Assembly (NCBI GenBank): GCA_900316285.1
Contig: ONCG01000017.1
Location: 62,001-126,000, forward strand
DNA: 64,000 bases
Reading direction: 5' to 3'
Source of the DNA: an uncultured Prevotellaceae bacterium
GTDB taxonomy: Bacteria; Bacteroidota; Bacteroidia; Bacteroidales; Bacteroidaceae
Made by a program: the position numbers and the translations under genes. Shown in pieces: positions 53,672 to 61,204 of this stretch. The stretch's first letter is position 1. The number at the start of each line of letters is the position of its first letter. The notes under the pieces were generated by a model, which was not told the origin of the DNA, did no database searches, and worked only from the letters and a program-made list of their open reading frames with translations.

Positions 53672-54559
53672 ATGAAAACGAAAATGACTATTCTTCTGGC
53701 TCTGGCCACATGTGCCACTGCCTTTGCTTCGAATGGTTCCACACCCGAAGCCGACAATGACACACTCATCGTGAACAATCCCAGCAAAGTAACCGTCATC
53801 ACTGGCGACTCGCTACAGACCATCCGCATAGAAGGACGCAACGACGACCCCAACTTCCGATATGAAAACACGTTGCAGTTGGTAGACTCTAACTACGTCA
53901 GCGGCCTCATGCTGAACGGCGATAATTGGGAGTTCTCGTTGCCCATCGGTAAGAAACATAGCGACGAATGGGTGGAAAACGAAGTGACGATGCACTTGGG
54001 CGTCGGCGGTTGCACTGCTCTAGGCGCGCCAGAAGAGATGGATGTGTCGATGAACCATTCGTTTGAAATCTTCTGGACCATCGCCCAATGGGACTATACA
54101 CCGAAGAACAGCCACAGCACATGGTCGGTGGGATTGGGCCTCGACTGGCGCAACTACCGCATGACAAGCAACTTGCGATTCACGAAAACGCCCGACAACA
54201 GTGTGATTATTACTCCTTATGAAGGCGAGAATGTTAGCCCGAAGTTCTCACGGGTGAAAGTATACAGCCTGCAGATGCCCGTGCTCTATCGCTATAAGTT
54301 CAACAGGAACTTTGCCTTGAGCGCTGGACCGGTGCTGAACCTGAACACGCATAGCAGTCTGAAGACGCGCTACAAGATTGACGGACAGAAATACAAGGAC
54401 AAGGCAAATGATGCACGCGTCAATCCGGTGACGGTCGATTTCATGGGAATCATCGAAACGCCCATCATCGATCTCTATTTGAAATACTCTCCCTGCAACG
54501 TGCTGAAGACTGACTACGCACCGAAGTTCCAGTCGCTCAGCTTAGGTATCTATATATAA
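53672..54559 (+). CDS. Outer membrane beta-barrel protein in the ECF operon
   Basis: A 295-residue protein with signal peptide (MKTKMTILLALATCATAFA). An acidic N-terminal part (about 20-80; VTVITGDSLQTIRIEGRNDD) leads to amphipathic strands (HSTWSVGLGLDWRNYRM, VKVYSLQMPVLYRYKFNRNFALSAGPVLNLN, IDLYLKYSPCNVLKT). It ends in SLSLGIYI, consistent with a small outer-membrane barrel. It closes the plus-strand ECF row. By analogy to other such rows it is probably a target of the sigma factor. A bidirectional hairpin lies between it and the convergent operon. Confidence 0.78.
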   Translation: MKTKMTILLALATCATAFASNGSTPEADNDTLIVNNPSKVTVITGDSLQTIRIEGRNDDPNFRYENTLQLVDSNYVSGLMLNGDNWEFSLPIGKKHSDEWVENEVTMHLGVGGCTALGAPEEMDVSMNHSFEIFWTIAQWDYTPKNSHSTWSVGLGLDWRNYRMTSNLRFTKTPDNSVIITPYEGENVSPKFSRVKVYSLQMPVLYRYKFNRNFALSAGPVLNLNTHSSLKTRYKIDGQKYKDKANDARVNPVTVDFMGIIETPIIDLYLKYSPCNVLKTDYAPKFQSLSLGIYI

Positions 54560-54596
54560 GAAAAGGAGACCCGCCCCCTGGGTGTTAAAAAGATAA

Positions 54597-54630
54597 GAGG
54601 CACAGGACGCATCACTGCGTCCCATGCCTC
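54597..54630. terminator. Hairpin between the two convergent ECF operons
   Basis: The stem GAGGCA plus GGACGCA pairs with TGCGTCC plus TGCCTC, loop TCAC. The flanking bases are not T rich, so it may work with Rho or act from both sides. The rest of 54560-54716 shows no gene. Confidence 0.55.
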
Positions 54631-54716
54631 CTCCCGGGTATAATAAGAAAACTTACAAATTACTCGTTTTTGTCAATCATTTGATTGGCTGTAAAGATAC
54701 ATCCTTATTTCACACG

Positions 54717-56144
54717 TTATAGCTTCGACATCTCGTCCAGATACTTCTCTATCTGGCTGGTGATGTATTTCTGTAACTTTTGTGCACTCTTGGTAAACCG
54801 AATGGTCCGCACTTCGTTGAGCTTCTTGTTCTGGTAGCGGTACATATCAATGATGAACTTATACATCTCCACCTGCTCATTTGGCGACAAGCAGTTGTCT
54901 TTCGCCACCTTTACCAATCCTTGGAAGTGAGTATCAATAGACTTGCTCAAAGTGAGAATCTGCTTGAAGTGCGGCTCCAATTGGAGGTACGATGTGTTTC
55001 GCATATTTTTTATCGCATCGAAAGTTTCGTCAATCATTTGCACATCGGCTTCGATGGTTTTGACTCTGGCGCTTATCTTTGCTGCCTCCTCTGGTGGTAA
55101 TATTCTCCCTAAATATGTCTCAACGTCTTCTACCCCTACGGTGTCTGCTATCATTACATCGGCATCATCGACTACAGAAACATTGTCAATAATCATATCG
55201 GCATCATCGACAACAGAAACATCGTCAATACCACGTATCTGCCGCTTATTAAGCAGGCTCTTGCCCGAATAGCGACCCACGCGGCGCTCATAGTCCCGGT
55301 CTTCGTCATAGTAGCCGTTGTGTGTGGTGATTTGGTACGTTTCGCCTGGCACAAAGTCAAGATTGGTCCATAAGTGACAGAGTGAACCGTCGGGCATGAC
55401 CGTACGAATACGTCCCACCTTAGGTTTGTCAATTTCCACGCTGAAACTAAAGCGCTTGTTCTTTACAGGCATATACGCTATAAAAGCATCGTCGGCCTGT
55501 TTGTCCAGTTCTTCGCTGGTGTCGGCCATATAGACCACGTAGAGGGAGTCTGTCAGGTCGTAACCCACGCGTCCGTCAATCCTGAAGGTATTCTTTGCAG
55601 TTTCCTGATTCTTGGTATAGAGGTCTGGGCGCAGCGAGGTAATCATATAGACGGTGCCCGCGACATTTTTATCCGTGGTTTCTTCCCATACGATGGCGTA
55701 TGCATCACGCAACTGAGGGTTGTCAGGGTTCTTGCAGCACATGAACCACATCTCCTGCTTACTATTGGTGCGAATACGTACATCCTTGCTCTTCTGTCCG
55801 TTGTTAGTCACCACCTTCAGGTTGAATAGTTCTGTATTGCCTGGCAGCAGGTGCATGTACTGATACGACAAAGGCTCATCTTCGCTGAAACCGATGGGTA
55901 TGGTCCACAGGTCTTCTTTCTGACAGGTGAATGGCGCGATGCGTTCACTTGACTCAATAAGACCTGTTTCAGGATTTTTGGTGACGGACAGTGTCTGGAT
56001 TCCCTTCTCAGCATAAAATGCGATGATACCTTCCAGACTCCGGATGACACTCTTTGCCTTCTTCTGCGGGGTAGCCGTAGGATCGGCACTGGCGGTTGTT
56101 ATGGCGCTGCAAGCAATAAGCAGCATGATGATAAGACGTTTCAT
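54717..56144 (-). CDS. Large secreted protein in the minus-strand ECF operon
   Basis: A 475-residue protein with signal peptide (MKRLIIMLLIACSAITTASA). The mature part begins with basic helices (KKAKSVIRSLEGIIAFYAEKGIQTLSV) and has a beta-rich middle with a short DUF-like sheet (RIDGRVGYDLTDSLYVVYMADTSEE, RFSFSVEIDKPKVGRIRTVMPDG). A repeat of V-S-V-V-D-D-A-D lies at about 312-335, followed by a helical C-terminus (ALIFAA-like coiled segment to the end). No known family is recognised. It lies 43 bases downstream of the anti-sigma-like gene on the same strand, so it is likely the effector or sensor arm of that sigma operon. Confidence 0.75.
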   Translation of the reverse strand: MKRLIIMLLIACSAITTASADPTATPQKKAKSVIRSLEGIIAFYAEKGIQTLSVTKNPETGLIESSERIAPFTCQKEDLWTIPIGFSEDEPLSYQYMHLLPGNTELFNLKVVTNNGQKSKDVRIRTNSKQEMWFMCCKNPDNPQLRDAYAIVWEETTDKNVAGTVYMITSLRPDLYTKNQETAKNTFRIDGRVGYDLTDSLYVVYMADTSEELDKQADDAFIAYMPVKNKRFSFSVEIDKPKVGRIRTVMPDGSLCHLWTNLDFVPGETYQITTHNGYYDEDRDYERRVGRYSGKSLLNKRQIRGIDDVSVVDDADMIIDNVSVVDDADVMIADTVGVEDVETYLGRILPPEEAAKISARVKTIEADVQMIDETFDAIKNMRNTSYLQLEPHFKQILTLSKSIDTHFQGLVKVAKDNCLSPNEQVEMYKFIIDMYRYQNKKLNEVRTIRFTKSAQKLQKYITSQIEKYLDEMSKL

Positions 56145-56187
56145 TTTCTATCAATTCGTTTAATTCGTAAAATTCGTTGTTGTGAAA

Positions 56188-56910
56188 TCACTGTTGTGCA
56201 GTTTGTTCCAAGTTGTGTTTTGCAATCTCCAGTTCCAGTTGCACCCACTTCACATAGGCATCGTTGGCCTGCTTCTTCAAGAGTGCGATTTCTTCTGGCG
56301 TATAGCGATAGTTCTCCGGGCGGGTAATGGGAATGTCGCGTTCCGTCAGTACGGCGGGCGTCGGTTCTAGTTGTGAGCATACGGAGAGTTGGGCGCTGAC
56401 AGCCCCGTCCACACGATTAGGTGCCTCCATGACTGCCACTTCCGTTGTGGTTGGTTCTGCTGTTTGTGTTTGAGGTGCTTCTTGTGGCAGAGGGACCTCT
56501 TTTCGCAGAGTCGTTTCCCTCCTAACCCTTGCTCTTGGTTTGCTTTCGATGGCAGCCATAACCTTTGCCGTTTCCCTTGCTTCTACCTCCTGTGCAGCAT
56601 TTTCACTCTCGCTTGTTGCCACTGTAATCGTTGGCTTTGGCAACATGGTTACATGGTCTGCCTCTTTAGACTTCATCAACGTCACACCTATACCTACGAT
56701 GATGAGCAGGCAAGCGGCAGCAGAAAGCCAGCGAAGGCTTTTTGTTCTCCCCTCCCTTGGGGAGGGGTTGAGGGTGGGCTCCTCCATGCGCTTCATCAGC
56801 CGTTCATTCAGGTCTGCAGGCATGGGTGGCTGCTTCTGCTCTCGATGGCGGATGGCTTCGCGCAGGTTATCGTCGCCTTGTAGCATGGTGTAGATATCGT
56901 TCTCGTTCAT
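56188..56910 (-). CDS. Anti-sigma-like single-pass membrane protein (minus operon)
   Basis: A 240-residue protein. The cytoplasmic N-terminus (residues 1-45; MNENDIYTMLQGDDNLREAIRHREQ) precedes a short Pro/Arg-rich insert (EPTLNPSPREGR, about 44-55) and one transmembrane helix (WLSAAACLLIIVGIGVTLM, about 61-79). The periplasmic part is threonine/proline/alanine rich with a C-terminal helical segment (EEIALLKKQANDAYVKWVQLELEIAKHNLEQ). The insert is encoded by a G/C-rich palindrome related to the one in the plus-strand anti-sigma. The start overlaps the upstream sigma gene by ATGA, so it is a coupled anti-sigma candidate. The sensing ligand is unknown. Confidence 0.78.
   Translation of the reverse strand: MNENDIYTMLQGDDNLREAIRHREQKQPPMPADLNERLMKRMEEPTLNPSPREGRTKSLRWLSAAACLLIIVGIGVTLMKSKEADHVTMLPKPTITVATSESENAAQEVEARETAKVMAAIESKPRARVRRETTLRKEVPLPQEAPQTQTAEPTTTEVAVMEAPNRVDGAVSAQLSVCSQLEPTPAVLTERDIPITRPENYRYTPEEIALLKKQANDAYVKWVQLELEIAKHNLEQTAQQ
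56746..56781. repeat. CCTCCC-family palindrome inside the second anti-sigma gene
   Basis: CTCCCCTCCCTTGGGGAGGGG followed by TTGAGGGTGGG on the plus strand. It forms a hairpin and encodes the proline-rich juxtamembrane insert. It is related in sequence to the elements at 52826 and 10924. Confidence 0.72.
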
Positions 56911-57455
56911 GGATGCATGGCTTTTATCATTTTGTAGAGTTTCTTACGGATTCGGCACAGTTGCGAGCCGACGGTAGAGGGTATGGAGCCCGTGACGTAT
57001 GCAATGTCGGCAAGGCTCATGTTGTCGTAGTAGAACATCGTAATGATGGCCTGCTCATGCGGTGGGAGCGATGCCAAAGCTTCTTCAAGTGCCTGGACGG
57101 TATGGCTGTCGTTTGCATTGTCTTCAGGAATATCAACGAGGTTGTTGAACCCCAGGTCTTGCTCGTCCATATAGACGATGTCTGGTTGACGGCGTCGCAC
57201 GAAGTTGACGGATTCATGGTAAGCAATCCGGCAGAGCCATGTGGCGAGCGATGCTTTTCGCGTGTCGTAATCGCCGATGCCTCGCAATGCTTTGACAAAC
57301 ACATCCTGATAGACCTCCTCGGCATCTTCTTGCCGTACGACAATGCGCCGCACCAATTGGAACACGGCAGGACCGTAATCGCCGACAAGCCGTTGGCAAG
57401 CAGCGCGGTTCCGCTTCCGCAGTAGGTCTATGAACAGTTCTGTCGTTTGTTCCAT
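56907..57455 (-). CDS. ECF-type RNA polymerase sigma factor (minus-strand operon)
   Basis: A 182-residue ECF sigma factor. Region 2 (about 20-85) has LVRRIVVRQEDAEEVYQDVFVKAL and WLCRIAYHESVNFVRRRQPD. Region 4 (about 120-175) has LPPHEQAIITMFYYDNMSLADIAYVTGSIPSTVGSQLCRIRKKLYKMI, a clear helix-turn-helix. It begins MEQTTELFID. The ATGA overlap with the anti-sigma-like gene and a third secreted protein downstream make a self-contained sigma operon, transcribed towards the plus-strand one. It is a different subgroup from the factor at 52176, being longer and differing in region 2. No consensus -7 box was seen before it. Confidence 0.93.
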   Translation of the reverse strand: MEQTTELFIDLLRKRNRAACQRLVGDYGPAVFQLVRRIVVRQEDAEEVYQDVFVKALRGIGDYDTRKASLATWLCRIAYHESVNFVRRRQPDIVYMDEQDLGFNNLVDIPEDNANDSHTVQALEEALASLPPHEQAIITMFYYDNMSLADIAYVTGSIPSTVGSQLCRIRKKLYKMIKAMHP

Positions 57456-57511
57456 TTTGATGTCCTTACACTATTATATACACAGAAGTCGGGAAAACAT
57501 TGCAACCTTTC

Positions 57512-57550
57512 GCAAAAAAAACGCACGGAACGCATTGCTGCGCCCCGTGC
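57512..57550 (-). terminator. Terminator of the C1 peptidase
   Basis: On the reverse strand GCACGG...CCGTGC with inner GCGCA/TGCGT pairs (57523-57550) forms a stem of about 12 base pairs. A T tract follows at 57522-57513 on that strand. Confidence 0.82.
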
Positions 57551-57578
57551 CATTTTTCTTCGCAGAATGAAGAATGGC

Positions 57579-58982
57579 TTACTCGTCCACTTGGAACAGC
57601 GGATCCTCAGGCATGACCATGATGGGTTTCTGCTCGTACTGCTTCAAAGTCTCGGCGGGGACGTACTGCTTGTCGACCACCAGACGGAACATATACTCCT
57701 CAAACCAGCGGTTGGTCATGATGAGGCAACCGCCTACACCACTGGCTGCACCCCATGAGTTCTCCACTTTCCACTTCACAGGATTGCCGTCCTTATCGAG
57801 GTCGACGGCCGTGAGTGTCATGGCGTGTGTAGAACCGCTGTCGAAAGTCATGATGCGCTGGGCCTTATCCATCTTGAACTCCGTGCCGAACAGCGAGCCG
57901 TAGTCGTAGTTCTCGGTGTCGAGATAGCCGCGCTTGCGGTCGAACTGCTTGCCTACGTCGTAGCTGGAGTACAGCTTCCGGCCGTCCTTTAGCGAAGCGA
58001 TGGCCAACTGTTCGATGTCCTTCATCGGCAGATTCAGGTACTTCCAGTTCGTGCCGTCATAGGTGTGGCGGTCGTACTCCACCTCATATGTCTTGTAGTA
58101 GGGTCGGCGCGGGTCGTTCATCACCATGATAAACGTGCCGTTGATTTCGCGGCCCACCGTCTCCTCGTAGAACTGCTTCGGTGTGTATTTGCGTGGTTCG
58201 CCCACCTGTTTGCCATCCTTATTCTTATGAGCGTAGGTGAACTCCTTCACCGGCTCGCCCAGCGTGATGCAAAGCATGCGATAGATGTCGCTCAGCATCT
58301 CAGTCTTGCGAGCCTGAACAGCCTTCGAGGAGGTCTTCGAGGCGACCATCTCGCGCAACTCCAGACCGTATTCGCGCAACTTCGATGAGATGATGCGAGC
58401 CATGCGCGAGGTGTTATCGGCGGAGTAAGTTTCAGGCTGCACACCCTTCGGCACCAGTCCGTACTTATAGGCAAGGTCAGAAACACCGCAGAACGTTCCG
58501 CCATCGTTGATGGGGTGATGGAAGAAGAACTGCACGCGGGTGTCGTCCATGGGCTTCGAGGCATGGTCGATGACGCCCTGCAACATCAGGTTGGCCTTCT
58601 CCAGCTGGTCGTAGAAGAACAGGTAGTCGTGTGAGAACTCCACGGCAAGTGTGTCCTCGTGCTGCTTGGCGAAGTTCGAACGCAGCACATTTAGACCCGA
58701 GAACATCCAGCAGCGGCCACTCGACTTCTGGTCGTGGATCGACTGTTTTGGCGTTTCAATGCTGAAATGCGTGTCGATGTCGCCTTGGTTTTGGAAGTTC
58801 TTCGCCAAGTCGTCGATGTTGTTCTGTGCAATGGCGTTGAAGAGCCCGCGGCTCATCGGCTGTTGTGCTTGTTGTTTCTCCATCTGTTGGAGCATCTGTG
58901 GTGTGATGCCGCCTGATGTCTGTGCCTGGGTGATGCCTGCCACGGCGAGGCTTATTCCCAGAAGGAAGAGTTTCTTGTTCAT
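57579..58982 (-). CDS. pepC: Secreted C1-family aminopeptidase C / bleomycin hydrolase-like peptidase
   Basis: A 467-residue protein with a signal peptide (MNKKLFLLGISLAVAGITQA), so unlike the cytoplasmic lactic-acid enzymes it is exported. The papain-like triad is present: catalytic Cys91 in QKSSGRCWMFSGLN, histidine in DSGSTHAMTLTAVD and asparagine in KVENSWGAASG. Length and motifs match the bleomycin hydrolase / aminopeptidase C group, which usually assembles as a hexamer with the C-terminus in the active site. Here the C-terminus ends PEDPLFQVDE. The inferred role is trimming of peptides in the periplasm or outside. It is single, with its own terminator. Confidence 0.94.
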   Translation of the reverse strand: MNKKLFLLGISLAVAGITQAQTSGGITPQMLQQMEKQQAQQPMSRGLFNAIAQNNIDDLAKNFQNQGDIDTHFSIETPKQSIHDQKSSGRCWMFSGLNVLRSNFAKQHEDTLAVEFSHDYLFFYDQLEKANLMLQGVIDHASKPMDDTRVQFFFHHPINDGGTFCGVSDLAYKYGLVPKGVQPETYSADNTSRMARIISSKLREYGLELREMVASKTSSKAVQARKTEMLSDIYRMLCITLGEPVKEFTYAHKNKDGKQVGEPRKYTPKQFYEETVGREINGTFIMVMNDPRRPYYKTYEVEYDRHTYDGTNWKYLNLPMKDIEQLAIASLKDGRKLYSSYDVGKQFDRKRGYLDTENYDYGSLFGTEFKMDKAQRIMTFDSGSTHAMTLTAVDLDKDGNPVKWKVENSWGAASGVGGCLIMTNRWFEEYMFRLVVDKQYVPAETLKQYEQKPIMVMPEDPLFQVDE

Positions 58983-59105
58983 AAAGATTTCGTGTTTGGT
59001 TTTGTTTCGTCTGCGAAGTTACAAAATAAATCCCGAATAACGGCATGGCTCTTTACTTTTTTAATAAATCTTGGGAAAAAGTTTGGGGATGAGCAGGAGA
59101 ATCGT

Positions 59106-59113
59106 TAATTTTG
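59106..59113 (+). promoter_or_regulatory. -7 box for the PI-PLC-like gene
   Basis: TAATTTTG, 32 bases before the ATG at 59146. It rules out the frame's earlier ATGs at 59071 and 59089 as translation starts. Confidence 0.78.
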
Positions 59114-59145
59114 CAGACAGAAACAAACGAACATCATTACCGACC

Positions 59146-60333
59146 ATGAAGAAAATGAATGCCTTACTGATGGCTGCCCTCTTTTGTTGCAGCCCGCTGT
59201 TTGCCGACGATTGGATGCAACGCCTGCCAGATAGTGTCTATGTGGCCGTACTCTCTATTCCCGGTGCTCACGATGCCGCTACGGGCAGTGGGTGGGAAGA
59301 AGGAATGGAGGATCTGGGCGATGCTTTTGCCCGTACCCAAGACCTCGACATCGCCACGCAGTGGAGCATGGGCGTGCGGGCTTTCGACCTGCGACCGTGT
59401 GTCTACGAAGACTATATGAACCTGAATCATGGCATTGTGCCCACCAGCGTTCATTTCGAGGATGCCCTTCAGCTGCTTTGCGACTCGCTGACAGCCCATC
59501 CTTCGGAGTTCGTTGTCATCCACATGCTTCACGAGACCGATGGCGACATGGTGCAGGATGCCTACAACAAGCGCATCGTTGAGCTGCTCGGGCATGATGA
59601 CTTCAAGGATTTCTTCGTACCATTTAAGAAAGATCTCACTGTGGGCGACATGCGTGGAAAGATTCTTCTGCTCAGTCGCGACCAGTATGCCTCGGTGCCT
59701 GTGGGTGGTTTCTTTCAGAACTGGACGGGCTCGGCCGATTGGGCTAAGCAGACGCAGGCACGCATCGTCGGTCCTCAGGGTGCCTCATCGGTTCTCTATG
59801 TGCAGGACTATTCCGACACGCACAATAGCGGTGGACTGACCACGAAAGTGAATGCCCTCAGCAAACTGCTCACCTTCAGCATGGCACATAAGACAAAGCG
59901 GGTGGGCTCCATCATCTGGGTGTTTAATTTCGCATCGGCCTATTCGAAGGTGGAGTCTATCTTTGGCTATGAGGTGTCGTCGAGCGACGGCTATCGGGAG
60001 AATGCAACCTATACCCACAGCGCTATCCTCGACATCCTGCGTGAGAAGCCTGCCGGCCCTACCGGCATTGTGCTTATGGACTATGTGGGTGTCGACCGCA
60101 GCGGCGATTATGAAGTAAAAGGCAAGGAAGTTCTTGAGGCCATCATCGAGAACAACTTCCGTTATCTGGGCGATGCTGCAGGTTTGGAGTCGCCGATGGC
60201 AGAAGAAAAGCCTAATATAAAGAAAGATGTGAAATGCTTTTCCATCGATGGGAAGTGCCTGCCAAGTGATGTCCACGGCCTTCGCCTTGTTGTTGATAGC
60301 GATGGAAAAGTGAAAAAGGTGCTGCATCCATAA
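59146..60333 (+). CDS. Phosphatidylinositol-specific phospholipase C-domain protein
   Basis: A 395-residue protein with signal peptide (MKKMNALLMAALFCCSPLFA). The X-type PI-PLC barrel begins at SIPGAHDAATGSGWEEGM, with the first catalytic histidine in G-A-H-D. The second is LNHGIVPTSVHFEDAL (about residues 88-103). FVVIHMLHE, LLLSRDQYASVP and a later beta-strand IVLMDYVGVD complete the barrel. By family knowledge it cleaves phosphoinositides or related phospho-esters using paired histidines; here the natural substrate is unknown. It ends in a lysine-rich tail with a short domain (KCFSIDGKCLPSDVHGLRLV). It is followed by a palindromic element facing a convergent small gene. Confidence 0.88.
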   Translation: MKKMNALLMAALFCCSPLFADDWMQRLPDSVYVAVLSIPGAHDAATGSGWEEGMEDLGDAFARTQDLDIATQWSMGVRAFDLRPCVYEDYMNLNHGIVPTSVHFEDALQLLCDSLTAHPSEFVVIHMLHETDGDMVQDAYNKRIVELLGHDDFKDFFVPFKKDLTVGDMRGKILLLSRDQYASVPVGGFFQNWTGSADWAKQTQARIVGPQGASSVLYVQDYSDTHNSGGLTTKVNALSKLLTFSMAHKTKRVGSIIWVFNFASAYSKVESIFGYEVSSSDGYRENATYTHSAILDILREKPAGPTGIVLMDYVGVDRSGDYEVKGKEVLEAIIENNFRYLGDAAGLESPMAEEKPNIKKDVKCFSIDGKCLPSDVHGLRLVVDSDGKVKKVLHP

Positions 60334-60350
60334 GTTCGGTCGTCGTGAAC

Positions 60351-60443
60351 TGTAGGGGCAGACCCCCGTGTTTGGCCGAACAACATGTAAAACTTGCACA
60401 ACAGGTACAAGATATCGGGCAGACACAGGGGCCTGCCCTTGCA
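60351..60443. repeat. Palindromic element, TGTAGGGGCAG family
   Basis: The left part at 60351-60377 (TGTAGGGGCAGACCCCCGTG) is matched in inverted orientation at about 60416-60443 (GGGCAGACACAGGGGCC, then TGCCCTTGCA). It is a relative of the TGTAGGGACGCG elements at 23725 and 27222. It lies between two convergent genes. Confidence 0.72.
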
Positions 60444-60448
60444 ATTGG

Positions 60449-60961
60449 TTACTTTTTATCCTCCTCGCTTGGCGCTTTGTCCCATTCCTTCAGGATTTCC
60501 TTGGCGCGCTCCAAGTGCTTTTTGTCGCGACGGCCACGGCGGTCGAGCAAGCTGGCGAAGTCGAAGGAGGCGATGCCACGTGGAGCTTCTGCCGCCCCTG
60601 CCATAGCTCCCATCTGTGCCCAAGCCTTGAAGGCGGCAAGCATTTCCGGGCTGGCTGCATTCACCTTCACTTCTGGCAACATGTGTTCGATGGGCAGCAG
60701 ATACATCGTGTCGCTCAGTTCTACCATGGCCAGTCGCTCGCGTTCATAGCGCACATGGCTGAAGGCGATGCTGTCGAAGAGCACGGGAATCGTTGCCCGT
60801 CCGAGATGATCGGTCTCTACCGATCGCTGCTGGTCTACTCGCACCGACACGCCTTTCACTGGCAAGTCGGTATCCATGTCGAGCACGGTGATGCTTCGCT
60901 GGGCTGTGGCTTCGTGGCTGAGCAGGATCAGTACGATCAGCAATAGGAATGGTTTGTACAT
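60449..60961 (-). CDS. Secreted protein with carboxypeptidase-regulatory-like domain
   Basis: A 170-residue protein with signal peptide (MYKPFLLLIVLILLSHEATAQ). Residues about 22-95 look like a small beta-sandwich of the carboxypeptidase regulatory type (RSITVLDMDTDLPVKGVSVRVDQQRSVETDHLGRATIP). A charged helical C-terminal part follows (FASLLDRRGRRDKKHLERAKEILKEWDK). No TonB plug follows, so it is not a transporter subunit. The start at 60961 is chosen because a -7 box at 60980-60987 would place the transcript start just upstream, and because the frame's earlier ATG at 61006 lies before that box. The function is unknown. Confidence 0.78.
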   Translation of the reverse strand: MYKPFLLLIVLILLSHEATAQRSITVLDMDTDLPVKGVSVRVDQQRSVETDHLGRATIPVLFDSIAFSHVRYERERLAMVELSDTMYLLPIEHMLPEVKVNAASPEMLAAFKAWAQMGAMAGAAEAPRGIASFDFASLLDRRGRRDKKHLERAKEILKEWDKAPSEEDKK

Positions 60962-60979
60962 ATTAGCTTGTTTTGGCTG

Positions 60980-60987
60980 CAAAAATA
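60980..60987 (-). promoter_or_regulatory. -7 box for the 170-residue secreted protein
   Basis: CAAAAATA on the plus strand, TATTTTTG on the reverse strand, 19 bases upstream of the ATG at 60961. Confidence 0.72.
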
Positions 60988-61142
60988 ATATGAAACTCAC
61001 AAACATCCAACTTTCGACGTTTTTCTTAAACTGAATTATGGAAAAACAAAAAATATTTATATAATTAGCGTGAAAAAGTGTAATCTTTTCCTCGAAACTT
61101 GCATTTTTATCTTTCTTTTTTTAGACTTTCAACTTTTCTTCG

Positions 61143-61150
61143 TATCTTTG
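61143..61150 (+). promoter_or_regulatory. -7 box for dxs
   Basis: TATCTTTG lies about 55 bases before the dxs ATG. Between this and the divergent promoter at 60980 the spacer is A/T rich with nothing else seen. Confidence 0.78.
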
Positions 61151-61204
61151 CATTTGCAATCTGTGCAAAAAACGGGTTCAGTCTTGTTGAGGGCTGCCCG
61201 GTAA

